Origin: an uncultured Rhodospirillales bacterium
GTDB lineage: Bacteria; Pseudomonadota; Alphaproteobacteria; Acetobacterales; Acetobacteraceae
Assembly (NCBI GenBank): GCA_903844135.1
Contig: CAIMSN010000096.1
Location: 1 to 64,000, forward strand
Reading direction: 5' to 3'
DNA length: 64,000 nt
Part shown: one piece after another, positions 17,789 through 26,866 of the stretch
How positions within the stretch are numbered: the stretch's first letter is position 1
Layout: each line of letters opens with the position of its first letter
Notes under the pieces: generated by a model
The model's database searches: none
What the model was told of the DNA's origin: nothing
What the model saw: only the letters and a program-made list of their open reading frames with translations
Translations under genes and position numbers: made by a program

Positions 17789-17891
17789 AGCATCATCCGA
17801 TCGAACGGAATCGTTCGATCGGATAGAGATGCTCGCTGAAACAACAAGCTAGAGCACGGGGCGTGAGCCAAGGCGAACGGACCGTGCTCTA
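17788..17891. repeat. Two inverted repeats between convergent genes
   Basis: First element 17788..17834: GAGCATC, then ATCCGATCGAACG facing CGTTCGATCGGAT, then GATGCTC. Second element 17850..17891: TAGAGCACGG facing CCGTGCTCTA across about 22 nt. The second contains the cobA stop codon. They resemble dispersed palindromes I know from alphaproteobacterial intergenic regions, and could act as a bidirectional terminator, although neither ends in a T run. Confidence 0.75.
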
Positions 17892-18788
17892 GAACGTCTC
17901 CAGCACCGCCGACGCGTCGGCGGCGAGCCCGCCCAGCGCGTCGCGCATCGCGACGATGCCGCCGATCACGATCAAGGCTGGGGTCGGCAGCGGATTGGAA
18001 GCGATCAGGCCGGGCAGGGTGGACAGGGTGCCGACCAGCAGCGTCTGGTCCGCGGTCGCGGCACGCGAGATCGCCGCGGCCGGCATGTCCGGCGCCATCC
18101 CGCCCTCGATCAGGCGCGGCGCGATCAGCGCCAGGTTGCGGACCGACATGTAGAGCACGATCGGCTGACCGAGACGGGCGATCGCCGCCCAGTCCAGCGA
18201 CGAGACCGGATCCGCCTCGCCCTCGGCGCTGTGTCCGGTGGCGAGCACGATCGCCTGGTTGACCCCGCGCATGGTGGCGGGAATGCCGGCGGCGGCCAGC
18301 CCGGCCAGGCCCGCGGTCAGGCCCGGCACGATGCGGAACGGCACCTGGTGCCGGGCCAGCACCAGCGCCTCCTCGGCGCCGCGGCCGAACACGTACGGGT
18401 CGCCGCCCTTGAGACGCAGCACCCGCCGTCCGTCTCGCGCGAGCGACACCAGCCTGGCGGAGATGTCGCTCTGATGCACCGACGGTCGCCCGCCGCGCTT
18501 GCCGGCGAACTCCCGGACCGCGTCGGGACGCGCCAGCTCCAGCACGCCGGGATCGACCAGGGCGTCATAGACGATGATGTCGGCCTGGATCAGCCCGCAC
18601 AGCGCATACAGGGTCAGATGGCCGCGATCGCCCGGGCCCGCGCCCGCCAGCCAGACATGGCCGGGCTGCAGCGCCGGGCACTGCGCGCCCAGCAGGCGGC
18701 TGATGGCGAGACCAGGATCGAGACTGGTTTTAAGACTGGTATCAAGACCTGGTTCGGGGGTCTCCGACCGGGTTCCCGGCCTGCTCAC
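17889..18788 (-). CDS. cobA: Uroporphyrinogen-III C-methyltransferase
   Basis: Makes precorrin-2 from uroporphyrinogen III by two SAM-dependent methylations, the entry to cobalamin and siroheme. 299 residues with the family signatures VWLAGAGPGDRGHLTLYAL, LRLKGGDPYVFGRGAEE and the C-terminal GTLSTLP. About 35 N-terminal residues before the catalytic domain look unstructured, and the true start could be downstream. Single-domain CobA, not fused to a siroheme or uroporphyrinogen synthase module. Divergent from the ferredoxin-NADP reductase gene. Confidence 0.93.
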   Translation of the reverse strand: MSRPGTRSETPEPGLDTSLKTSLDPGLAISRLLGAQCPALQPGHVWLAGAGPGDRGHLTLYALCGLIQADIIVYDALVDPGVLELARPDAVREFAGKRGGRPSVHQSDISARLVSLARDGRRVLRLKGGDPYVFGRGAEEALVLARHQVPFRIVPGLTAGLAGLAAAGIPATMRGVNQAIVLATGHSAEGEADPVSSLDWAAIARLGQPIVLYMSVRNLALIAPRLIEGGMAPDMPAAAISRAATADQTLLVGTLSTLPGLIASNPLPTPALIVIGGIVAMRDALGGLAADASAVLETF

Positions 18789-18932
18789 GATGGACTTGGC
18801 GGCGCGGGGAGGCTATCGCGCTGCGACCCACTCGTGCGGTTGGGCTCTGCCATGAGCCGTTTATGCTGGCAAGCGGGACCCGCCGTCCATATGTGAGGCG
18901 GCGCTGAAGCAACCTGGGCAGCGAACTGGAGC

Positions 18933-19772
18933 ATGACCGGAATGTCGGACACGGTACTCGATCACGCAACGTCCGTGCTGGCGCCGCCGACCAAGAGCTA
19001 CGGCCATCTGAGCCCCGAGACGGTGCTGACGGTGACGCGCTGGACCGACCGGCTGTTCTCCTTCACCACCACGCGCGACCAGAGCCTGCGCTTCGAGAAC
19101 GGCCAGTTCGCGATGATCGGGCTGGAGCTCGACGGCAAGCCGCTGCTGCGCGCCTATTCCATCGCCAGCGCCAATTACGAGGATCAGCTCGAGTTCCTGA
19201 GCATCGCCGTGCCGGACGGGCCGTTGACCTCGCAGCTCTGCAAGATCGTCCCGGGCGACATCGTCCTGGTCGGCCGCAAGCCGACCGGCACGCTGCTGGT
19301 CGACAATCTGCGTCCCGGGCGCAACCTCTATCTGCTGGCCACCGGCACCGGCCTCGCCCCGTTCCTGGCGCTGATCAAGGATCCGGCGGTCTATGACCGG
19401 TTCGACCAGGTGATCCTGGCGCATGGCGTGCGCGTCTCCGGCGAGCTCGCCTACGCCAACCACATCCGGCACGAGCTGCCGCGCCACGAATTCCTCGGCG
19501 AGGAGGTGGCGAAAAAGCTGCGCTACTACCCGACCGTGACCCGCGAGACGTTCCAGACCACCGGCCGGCTGACCGACCTGATCGAGAGCGGCAAGATGTT
19601 CACCGATCTCGGCATCGATCCGATCGATCCGGAGCATGACCGGGTGATGATCTGCGGCAGCGAGGCGATGCTGGCCGACCTGGAGCGGATGCTGGAGGCG
19701 CGCGGCTTCGACGAGGGCAACAATGCCAAGCCGGGCGCCTATGTGGTGGAGAAGGCGTTCGCGCAGAAATAG
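18933..19772 (+). CDS. fpr: Ferredoxin-NADP(+) reductase
   Basis: FAD enzyme that exchanges electrons between NADPH and ferredoxin or flavodoxin. 279 residues; the FAD-binding RAYSIAS, the pyrophosphate loop VGRKPTGTLL, NADP-binding ATGTGLAPFLALI and C-terminal MICGSEAML and AYVVEKAFAQK are characteristic of the bacterial (Fpr, subclass I) type. The start at 18933 may be replaced by the ATG three codons on. Stands alone upstream of glutathione reductase; both supply reducing power under oxidative stress. Confidence 0.93.
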   Translation: MTGMSDTVLDHATSVLAPPTKSYGHLSPETVLTVTRWTDRLFSFTTTRDQSLRFENGQFAMIGLELDGKPLLRAYSIASANYEDQLEFLSIAVPDGPLTSQLCKIVPGDIVLVGRKPTGTLLVDNLRPGRNLYLLATGTGLAPFLALIKDPAVYDRFDQVILAHGVRVSGELAYANHIRHELPRHEFLGEEVAKKLRYYPTVTRETFQTTGRLTDLIESGKMFTDLGIDPIDPEHDRVMICGSEAMLADLERMLEARGFDEGNNAKPGAYVVEKAFAQK

Positions 19773-19848
19773 ATCGACTCCGCCGGCCGGGATCGATCCG
19801 CTCCGCGGCGCGATGCCCTTGGAAACCCAGATGCTTGGCGGTTTTGCG

Positions 19849-21234
19849 ATGTCCTACGATTTCGATCTGTTCGTGATTGGTGGCGGGTCGGGCGGCGTCA
19901 GGTGCGCGCGGATCGCCGGTGGCCATGGCGCCCGCGTCGCGGTGGCGGAAAGCCGCCACTGGGGCGGGACCTGCGTCAATCTCGGCTGCGTGCCGAAGAA
20001 GCTGCTGGTGCAGGCCAGCGAGTATGGCGATCTGGCGCGCGACGCGCGCGGGTTCGGCTGGAACGCCGAGCCGGGCACGCACGATTGGGGCCGGCTGATC
20101 GCCGCCAAGGATCGCGAGATCGCCAGGCTGAACGGCGCCTACGCCAGGACCCTCGGCAATGCCGGCGTCACGATGTTCGAGGGGCGGGCGCGTCTGGAGG
20201 ATGCTCATACGGTCGTGCTGGAACCCGGTCCGCTCGACCCGGATTTCGCGCCGAAGCGGCTCACCGCGGAGCGGATCGTCATCGCCACCGGCAGCAGTCC
20301 GGAACGGCAGGCCGACATAGAGGGCCACGAGCTGGCCATCGTCTCCGACGACGCCTTCCATCTGGCGGACCGTCCGCAGCGCGTGACCATCCTCGGCGGC
20401 GGCTATATCGGCATCGAGTTCGCCGGCATCTTCGCCGGCCTCGGCTCCGACGTTCAGCTCGTCTATCGCCAGGACCTGCCGCTGCGCGGCTTCGACGAGG
20501 ATCTGCGCACCGCGCTGGCCGAGGCGGTCGCGGCGCGCGGCATCACGGTCCATGCCGGCCGAACCATCAGCCGAATCCGGCGCCAGGACGGCGGCTACTC
20601 GGTGACCCTGGACGACGGACGCAGTTGGGCGACGGACCTGGTGTTCTTCGCGGTCGGGCGCAGTCCGAACGTGGCCGGCCTCGGGCTGGAGCGGGCCGGG
20701 GTCGAGACGACGGCGCATGGGCGGATCGTGGTGGACGGCCACGGCGAGACGTCGTGCCCCGGCATCTTCGCGATCGGCGACGTGACCAACCGGATGAATC
20801 TGACCCCGGTGGCGATCGCCGAGGGTCATCGTCTGGCGGACCGGCTCTACGGCCCGGGGCCGCGCGACTGGTCGTTCGACACCACGCCCAAGGCGGTGTT
20901 CTTCTCTCCGCCGCTCGCCAGCGTCGGCCTGACCGAGGCCGAGGCGGCCGCGCGCGGGCCGGCCGACATCTATCTCACCCGGTTCACGCCGATGCGCCAC
21001 ACGCTGAGCGGCCGCGACCGCCGCACGGTGATGAAGCTGGTGGTCGACCATGCGAGCCAGGTGGTGGTCGGCGCGCACATGCTCGGCGACGACACGCCGG
21101 AGATGATGCAGGCTCTTGCCATCGCCGTCACCGCCGGCCTGACCAAGCAGGATTTCGATCGCACCATCGGTCTGCATCCCACCTCGGCCGAGGAATTCGT
21201 GACCCTTCGCACGCTCACCCGGACCACCGCGTAA
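19849..21234 (+). CDS. gor: Glutathione-disulfide reductase
   Basis: NADPH-dependent flavoenzyme reducing GSSG. 461 residues with the FAD loop FVIGGGSGG at the N-terminus, redox-active GGTCVNLGCVPKK, NADPH-binding ILGGGYIGIEFAGI, FAD-binding FAIGDVTNR and the C-terminal dimer motif HPTSAEEFVTLR with the catalytic His. I start at MSYDFDLF because homology begins there; the open frame continues about 40 codons upstream over the end of fpr. Convergent with the SMR pump gene. Confidence 0.95.
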   Translation: MSYDFDLFVIGGGSGGVRCARIAGGHGARVAVAESRHWGGTCVNLGCVPKKLLVQASEYGDLARDARGFGWNAEPGTHDWGRLIAAKDREIARLNGAYARTLGNAGVTMFEGRARLEDAHTVVLEPGPLDPDFAPKRLTAERIVIATGSSPERQADIEGHELAIVSDDAFHLADRPQRVTILGGGYIGIEFAGIFAGLGSDVQLVYRQDLPLRGFDEDLRTALAEAVAARGITVHAGRTISRIRRQDGGYSVTLDDGRSWATDLVFFAVGRSPNVAGLGLERAGVETTAHGRIVVDGHGETSCPGIFAIGDVTNRMNLTPVAIAEGHRLADRLYGPGPRDWSFDTTPKAVFFSPPLASVGLTEAEAAARGPADIYLTRFTPMRHTLSGRDRRTVMKLVVDHASQVVVGAHMLGDDTPEMMQALAIAVTAGLTKQDFDRTIGLHPTSAEEFVTLRTLTRTTA

Positions 21235-21269
21235 CGTCGGGGCGGCTCGCGTCGTCGGCGGCGCGGCTC

Positions 21270-21602
21270 TCAGGGCCGCGTGCCGGTGTGCGAAAACAGT
21301 TGCAGCACCAGCACGCCGGCCAGGATCAGGCCGATGCCGATGAATCCCGCTGCGTCCGGCCGCTGCCCGAACAGCGCCCAGCCGATCAGGCCGATCAGCA
21401 CGATCCCGACCCCCGACCAGATCGCGTAGGCGATCCCGACCGGAATGGTGCGCAGCGTCAGCGACAGCAGATAGAAGGCGAGCCCGTAGCCGGCCACAGA
21501 CAGGGCCGACGGCCACAGGCGGGTGAAGCCGGCGGACGCCTTGAGCGACGCGGTGGCGATGGTCTCGGCGAGGATCGCGGCCAGGAGCGTGACGAAGGGC
21601 AT
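21270..21602 (-). CDS. SMR-family small multidrug efflux protein
   Basis: Four-helix drug/proton antiporter subunit of 110 residues. The key glutamate in LAAILAETIATASLKAS (TM1), the AYAIWSGVGIVLIGLIGW stretch of TM3 and the C-terminal VLVLQLF fit the EmrE/QacE/SugE family. It works as an antiparallel dimer in the inner membrane. It stands alone between gor and the sugar locus. Confidence 0.9.
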   Translation of the reverse strand: MPFVTLLAAILAETIATASLKASAGFTRLWPSALSVAGYGLAFYLLSLTLRTIPVGIAYAIWSGVGIVLIGLIGWALFGQRPDAAGFIGIGLILAGVLVLQLFSHTGTRP

Positions 21603-21740
21603 GCGCGACCATAGACCGCGATCTCCGGCTTCCGTCAGATGCGGCCGCGATCAATACACTTGAAACTCCGAAAATGCTCTTGTATGGCTTTGTCGGTGAA
21701 GGCCCGTGAGAGGCCGCGCGAGGGAGGCGTTTCGACCGCT

Positions 21741-22316
21741 ATGTCCGATCATCGCAGCGTGGCGTCCCTGTTCGCGGCGGCCGCCGACGAGATCCGCGCG
21801 GTCTCGTCCAGCCTCGACGAGACCGCGTTCCAAGCCGCCGTCGCGGAGATCGCCGAGGCCGGGCGGATCGCGCTCCACGGCGTCGGACGCGAGGGGCTGC
21901 AGATCCGCGGTCTCGCCATGCGCCTGTTCCATCTCGGATTGTCGGCGACCCCGGTCGGCGACATGACGACGCCGCATATCGGCGCGGGCGATCTGCTGAT
22001 CGTCTCGGCCGGCCCGGGCTATTTCGAGACCGTGTCTGCGGTGATGCGGGTCGCGCGGGCGGCCGGCGCACGCATCCTGCTGGTGACCAGCCAGCCGGAC
22101 GGCGCCTGCGCCGGTCAGGCAGATCTCGTCCTGGTGGCGCGGGCGCGCACCATGGCGGATCTGGACGGCGCCGAAGCCGAGGACGGCGTCCTGCCGATGG
22201 GCTCGGTGTTCGAGGGCGCGCAATTCGTGCTGTTCGAGTGCCTGGTGATGGCGGTCCGCGCGCGCCTGGGGATCGCCCTCGACGCGATGCGGGCGCGTCA
22301 TACCAATCTCGAATAG
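21741..22316 (+). CDS. SIS-domain isomerase (6-phospho-3-hexuloisomerase-like)
   Basis: Sugar isomerase fold protein of 191 residues. IALHGVGREGLQIRGLAMRL, TTPHIGAGDLLIVSAGPGY and AARILLVTSQ-type strands match the HxlB group, which converts 3-hexulose-6-phosphate to fructose-6-phosphate. In HxlB the first loop is usually GxGRS; here it is GVGREG, so the natural substrate may differ. GGGAGG lies 13 nt before the ATG at 21741. First gene of the carbohydrate locus, 4 nt before the SorC-type regulator. Confidence 0.78.
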   Translation: MSDHRSVASLFAAAADEIRAVSSSLDETAFQAAVAEIAEAGRIALHGVGREGLQIRGLAMRLFHLGLSATPVGDMTTPHIGAGDLLIVSAGPGYFETVSAVMRVARAAGARILLVTSQPDGACAGQADLVLVARARTMADLDGAEAEDGVLPMGSVFEGAQFVLFECLVMAVRARLGIALDAMRARHTNLE

Positions 22317-22320
22317 TCCA

Positions 22321-23391
22321 GTGCGGATGGCGAACAGAGTGGGCGACGCCGCGACCGCGATCGAGACCGGGCAGCCGCACGCGGCACCGGGCGGCCAGGA
22401 CCTCGCCGCGCAGCATCTCAACACCCGCGTCGTCTGGTATTATTATGTCGGCAACAGGACCCAGCAGGAGATCGCCGACGAGCTCGGCATCACCAGGCTG
22501 CGCGTCAACAAGATCATCGGCCAGGCACGGCTCGCCGGCGCGGTGAACATCGAGATCCGCATGCCGCTGGCCGAATGCGTCGCCCTCGAGCAACGGCTCA
22601 AGGCGCGCTACGGCCTGCGCGACGTGACGATCGTGCCCTCGCTGTCCGACATCGATCAGCAGAAGCGGGTGATCGGCGAAGCCACCGGCACCATGCTCGA
22701 CGGGCTGCTGCGTCCTGGACAGACCATCGGCGTCGGCTGGGGTCAGACGCTGCTCTCCGTCGCGCGCAAGCTGACGCGCACCGCGCCGGGCGGCCGGGTG
22801 ATCGCGATGATGGGCCGCCCGGACGCACGCCTGCGGGCGGACAGTTTCGAGGCCGCCAGCGAACTCGCGCGGGTGCTCGGCGCCGAGTGCCAGCATATTC
22901 CGTCCCTGCTGTATTATCCCGACCAGAGCAGCTTCGCCGCCCTGCAGGACTACCAGCCGCTCGCCGCGGTGCTGGAAGCGGCGCGTGGCGCGGATATCGG
23001 CCTGGTGACCTGCGGCGACCTGTCCGACCAGCAGCAGATCTTCGCCGTCACCTCGATCACGCGACAGGAAATCGAGTCGCTCCGGTCGCTCGGCGCGGTC
23101 GGCGAGATCCTGGGCATGTTCCTCGACGCGGACGGCGCGCCGGTCGATCACCCGCTCAATCGCAGGATCATGGCGCTGGCGCCGTCCGAACTGCGGATGC
23201 TGCCCGATACGATCCTGGCCGCCGGCGGGCTCTACAAGCTGACCATCGTCAGGAGCGTGATCCGCGGCGGCTACGTCAAGCGTCTGGTCACCGACGAAGC
23301 CGTGGCCAAGGGGCTGCTGGCGGCCGGAGACACGCCGCCGGTCGCGCGAGAGAATCAAGAAACCAGAAAACAGAGGAAACCATCGTCATGA
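22321..23391 (+). CDS. SorC-family sugar-responsive regulator
   Basis: Transcription factor with N-terminal helix-turn-helix (TQQEIADELGITRLRVNKII) and a SorC/DeoR-type sugar-phosphate-binding domain (GVGWGQTLLSVARKL, VTCGDLSDQQQIF, GEILGMFLDADG). 356 residues from a GTG at 22321; an ATG two codons later is equally possible. The C-terminal about 15 residues are charged and unstructured. It overlaps the substrate-binding protein gene by 4 nt, so it sits inside the operon it probably regulates. Confidence 0.86.
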   Translation: MRMANRVGDAATAIETGQPHAAPGGQDLAAQHLNTRVVWYYYVGNRTQQEIADELGITRLRVNKIIGQARLAGAVNIEIRMPLAECVALEQRLKARYGLRDVTIVPSLSDIDQQKRVIGEATGTMLDGLLRPGQTIGVGWGQTLLSVARKLTRTAPGGRVIAMMGRPDARLRADSFEAASELARVLGAECQHIPSLLYYPDQSSFAALQDYQPLAAVLEAARGADIGLVTCGDLSDQQQIFAVTSITRQEIESLRSLGAVGEILGMFLDADGAPVDHPLNRRIMALAPSELRMLPDTILAAGGLYKLTIVRSVIRGGYVKRLVTDEAVAKGLLAAGDTPPVARENQETRKQRKPSS

Positions 23392-24347
23392 AACTCCGCA
23401 CCCTGCTCGGCGCCGTGGCGCTGATCGCGCCGATCGCCGGTTACGGCCTGTCCGCCAGGGCGGACGACGCCAAGCCGCTGCGCTTCGTGCTGATCCCCAA
23501 GGCGGTGCATCCGTGGTTCGACAAGGTCAATAACGGCGCGCATGCCGCCGCCGACGATCTGTCGAAGCTGACCGGGCGAAAGATCACGATCGAATACCGC
23601 GCGCCGCAGCATGCCGACGTGGTGGAGCAGAACGACATCGTCGAGCGCTCGATCTCGACCAGGCCGGACGGGATCATCGTCGACCTGCTCGACGAGAAGG
23701 GCAATCGCGCGGTGCTGGAGGAGGCGCTCGGCCAGAAGATCCCGGTCATCGTGTTCGACTCCGTCGCGCCCGCCGGCATGGATCTGACCAGTATCGGCAA
23801 CGATTTCTGCGAACAGGCCAACATCGCGTCCGAGCGGCTGGTGAAGCTGCTCGACGGCAAGGGCGAGGTCGCCATCATGATGGGCGTGCCGACCGCGCCG
23901 AACCATGCGATCCGGGCGCGCTGCCATCAATCGACCTTCGCCAAGTATCCGGGCATCAAGGTGGTGGCGACCGGGATCGACAACGACAGCATCGAGACCG
24001 CGCAGAAGCAGGCCGCCGCGATCATGCTGGCGCATCCCAACCTGGCGGGCTGGGTCGCGTGCGACGCGTCCGGTCCGGTCGGCATCGGCCAGGCGATCCG
24101 CGAGGCCGGCAAGACCGGCAAGGTCAAGGAGGTCGGGCTCGACAACCTCACCGACATGATCCAACTGATCAAGGACGGCGTCGCCGATTCCTCGTCCTCG
24201 ACCAAGCCGGAGATGCAGGGCTACTGGTCGGTGATGGCCGCCTGGCAGACGGCGCTCGGCAACAAGACGCCGAAGCTGATCGATACCGGCATCGCCATCA
24301 TCAACAAGGAGAATGTCGACCAGTATCTCGCCGCCAAGACCCACTGA
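23388..24347 (+). CDS. Periplasmic sugar-binding protein (RbsB-like)
   Basis: Substrate-binding component of a ribose/galactose-class ABC importer, 319 residues. A signal peptide (to about residue 25, ending GLSARA) is followed by the type I periplasmic-binding fold: LIPKAVHPWFDKVNNGAH, PDGIIVDLLDEKG, VIVFDSVAPAG, EVAIMMGVPTAPNHA, LAGWVACDASGPVGIGQA. It delivers a monosaccharide or related polyol to the permease encoded two genes on. The ligand cannot be read from sequence. Confidence 0.9.
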   Translation: MKLRTLLGAVALIAPIAGYGLSARADDAKPLRFVLIPKAVHPWFDKVNNGAHAAADDLSKLTGRKITIEYRAPQHADVVEQNDIVERSISTRPDGIIVDLLDEKGNRAVLEEALGQKIPVIVFDSVAPAGMDLTSIGNDFCEQANIASERLVKLLDGKGEVAIMMGVPTAPNHAIRARCHQSTFAKYPGIKVVATGIDNDSIETAQKQAAAIMLAHPNLAGWVACDASGPVGIGQAIREAGKTGKVKEVGLDNLTDMIQLIKDGVADSSSSTKPEMQGYWSVMAAWQTALGNKTPKLIDTGIAIINKENVDQYLAAKTH

Positions 24348-24369
24348 CGCGGCGAGGGGACGTGCCGCC

Positions 24370-25872
24370 ATGGCCTTTCTCGACGTCAAGCAGGTCCGCA
24401 AGACCTTCCCGGGCGTGGTAGCGCTGGACGACATCCATCTCGCCGTCGACCTTGGCACCGTGCACGTGCTGGCCGGGGAGAACGGCGCCGGCAAGTCGAC
24501 GCTGATCCGTATCCTGACCGGGGTGATGCCGCCAGACAGCGGCAGCATCCTGGTCGAGGGGCGTAACGCGCTTGCCGATCGCGGCGCGTTCGACGCGATC
24601 GCCTACGTGCCGCAGGAGCTCAACCTGTTCCGGCACATGAGCGTCGCCGAGAACCTGTTCATGCCGTTCGGCCGATCGGGTTTCCCGGGCATGGCCCTGT
24701 CCCGCGCGGCGCTCGACCGCGCGGCGCAGCCCTATCTCGACCGGTTCGCGATCCGGGCCAGGCCGGGACAGGCTGCGGGGTCGATCGCGGTGTCGGACCA
24801 GCAATTGCTGCAGATCGCGCGCGCCGCCACCAACAAGGACTTCAAGGTGCTGATCCTCGACGAGCCGACCTCGTCGCTGACCCACGCAGAGACCGACCGG
24901 CTGTTCGCGCAGTTGCGCCAGCTCCGCGAGACCGGCCATGCGATCATTTTCGTCTCGCACAAGATGGAGGAGATGTTCGCCCTGGGCGACCGGGTGACGG
25001 TGCTGCGCAACGGCCGCAGCGTCGGCCATAGCAGCATGGCCGGGATCGACGAGCGCGGCCTGATCCGGATGATGTCGGGAGACGAGGTCGCGCTCGACCA
25101 GACCTTCCGGCCCGACGTCGCGCCGTCCGGTGCGCCGATCCTGGAGGTGACAGCGCTGAGCGGCGCAGGGTTCACCGACGTCTCGTTTTCCTTGCAAAAG
25201 GGCGAAATCCTCGGCTTCGCCGGCCTGGTCGGCGCCGGACGGACCGAGCTGATGCAGACCCTGTTCGGCACGCGAAAGGCGTCTGGCGGATCGGTGTCGT
25301 TCGAGGGCAAGCCCTGGCGGCTCGGCCGGCCCGACCTGAGCGTGGCCAACGGCATGCTGTATCTCTCCGAGGAGCGCAAGCAGGACGGCATCCTGCCGAT
25401 GCTGAGCGTTCGCGAGAATATCGGCATCTCCCTGGTCGATCGCACCAGCCGCGCCGGTCTGATCTCGCGTCGCGCCGAGACCAGGATCGTCGACAAGGTG
25501 ATCCGCGACTACGACATCAGGACCTCGAGCCGCGAGAAGAAGATCCGGTTCCTGTCCGGCGGCAACCAGCAGAAGGCGATAATCGGCCGCGCGATGGAGC
25601 GCAGGCCGCGTCTGCTGATCTTCGACGAGCCGACCAAGGGGATCGACATCCGCACCAAGGTCGAGATCTACAAGATCATCAGGCGGCTCGCCGAGGACGG
25701 GATCGGCGTGATCCTGGTGTCCTCCGAGATGGCGGAGCTGCGCCGCTGCGCCACCCGGATCGTCACCCTCTATCATGGCCGTCTGACCGGAAGTTTCGAC
25801 ACCGACCGGACCGATGCCGACACGCTGGTCGCCGCCATCATCGGCGCAGGAGAACTGTCCCATGCCGTCTGA
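24370..25872 (+). CDS. Sugar ABC transporter ATPase, duplicated domains (RbsA-like)
   Basis: Energises the importer; 500 residues with two ABC domains as in RbsA/MglA. Domain 1 has Walker A GENGAGKST, a degenerate signature (VSDQQLLQIARA) and Walker B LILDEPTSS. Domain 2 has a non-canonical Walker A region (GLVGAGRTELMQ), good signature LSGGNQQK and Walker B LLIFDEPTKGID; such asymmetry is normal in this family. I start at 24370 where the domain begins. The stop overlaps the permease gene by 11 nt. Confidence 0.92.
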   Translation: MAFLDVKQVRKTFPGVVALDDIHLAVDLGTVHVLAGENGAGKSTLIRILTGVMPPDSGSILVEGRNALADRGAFDAIAYVPQELNLFRHMSVAENLFMPFGRSGFPGMALSRAALDRAAQPYLDRFAIRARPGQAAGSIAVSDQQLLQIARAATNKDFKVLILDEPTSSLTHAETDRLFAQLRQLRETGHAIIFVSHKMEEMFALGDRVTVLRNGRSVGHSSMAGIDERGLIRMMSGDEVALDQTFRPDVAPSGAPILEVTALSGAGFTDVSFSLQKGEILGFAGLVGAGRTELMQTLFGTRKASGGSVSFEGKPWRLGRPDLSVANGMLYLSEERKQDGILPMLSVRENIGISLVDRTSRAGLISRRAETRIVDKVIRDYDIRTSSREKKIRFLSGGNQQKAIIGRAMERRPRLLIFDEPTKGIDIRTKVEIYKIIRRLAEDGIGVILVSSEMAELRRCATRIVTLYHGRLTGSFDTDRTDADTLVAAIIGAGELSHAV

Positions 25873-26860
25873 CGTCGTCCTGTCCGACCGGTCGCCCTCG
25901 ATCCCGCAGCGGCTGAAGCGGCTGGCCGCGGTCCAGACACTCGGCGTGCTGGCCGCCCTGGTCATCATCTTCGCGATCTCGGCGGTTCTGTCGCCCGAGT
26001 TCCTGACCAGCTTCAACATGATCATCATCGTCCGCACGCTGGCCTTCATCGGCCTGGTCACGATCGGCCAGGCGATGCTGCTGATCCTCGGCGAGCTCGA
26101 TCTGTCGGTCGGCGCGATCGGCGGCCTGTCCGCGGTCGCCGGCGGCATCCTGATGGTGCAGATCGGGCTCGATCCATGGCTGTCGCTGGCGCTGTGCCTG
26201 CTGCTCGGCACGCTGTGCGGCTTCCTCAACGGCCTGCTGGTCACCAAGCTGCGGCTGCATTCGCTGGTGCTGACGATCGGGATGGCCGGCGTCTATGGCG
26301 GCGTGAACCTGGTCGCGACCAAGGGCGTGGCCATCACCGCGATCCCGACCGATATCGGCTTTCTCGGACGCGGCCTGATTCTCGGGCTTCCGGTGCCGTT
26401 CCTGGTGATGCTGGCGATGCTGGCGATCGCCGCGCTGGTGATGTTCCGGACGCCGTTCGGCCGCTACGTCTATGCGATCGGCAACAACGCCGCCGCCGCC
26501 CGCATGCTCGGCATCCGCGTCGATGCGGTCCGGATCGCGGTGTTCGCCGCCGCAGGATTCCTGTCCGCCACCGCCGGCATCCTGATGGTCGCCCGTCTCG
26601 GCACCGCGCAGCCCTCGATCGGCGAGGAATGGGTGCTGCCGCCGATCGCCGCCGCCGTCATCGGCGGGGTCGCCACCACCGGCGGCGTCGGCAGCCCGGT
26701 CGGCGCCATCCTGGGTGCCGCGATCATCGGCATCATCGAGAACATCATCGTGCTCTACGGCGTGTCGCCGTACTGGCAGTCGATCGTCAGCGGCGGCATC
26801 GTCGTCGTCGCGATCTCGTTCGATTCCGTCTCCCGACGCTATTTCCGACGCGAGGAATAG
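25862..26860 (+). CDS. Sugar ABC transporter permease (RbsC-like)
   Basis: Membrane channel subunit of 332 residues with about ten hydrophobic segments. The family pattern GELDLSVGAIGGLSAVAGG, NGLLVTKLRLHSLVLTIGM, YAIGNNAAAARMLGI and PPIAAAVIGGVATTGGVGS identifies the BPD_transp_2 group. The ATG at 25862 overlaps the ATPase gene end by 11 nt. It is followed after 6 nt by the TIM-barrel isomerase gene. Confidence 0.92.
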   Translation: MPSDVVLSDRSPSIPQRLKRLAAVQTLGVLAALVIIFAISAVLSPEFLTSFNMIIIVRTLAFIGLVTIGQAMLLILGELDLSVGAIGGLSAVAGGILMVQIGLDPWLSLALCLLLGTLCGFLNGLLVTKLRLHSLVLTIGMAGVYGGVNLVATKGVAITAIPTDIGFLGRGLILGLPVPFLVMLAMLAIAALVMFRTPFGRYVYAIGNNAAAARMLGIRVDAVRIAVFAAAGFLSATAGILMVARLGTAQPSIGEEWVLPPIAAAVIGGVATTGGVGSPVGAILGAAIIGIIENIIVLYGVSPYWQSIVSGGIVVVAISFDSVSRRYFRREE

Positions 26861-26866
26861 AGTGCC

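Noticed and set aside
17788-17891. Cobalamin riboswitch, given the B12 genes on both sides
   Set aside because: It lies at the 3' ends of both genes and has no B12-box-like sequence; it is just two simple palindromes.
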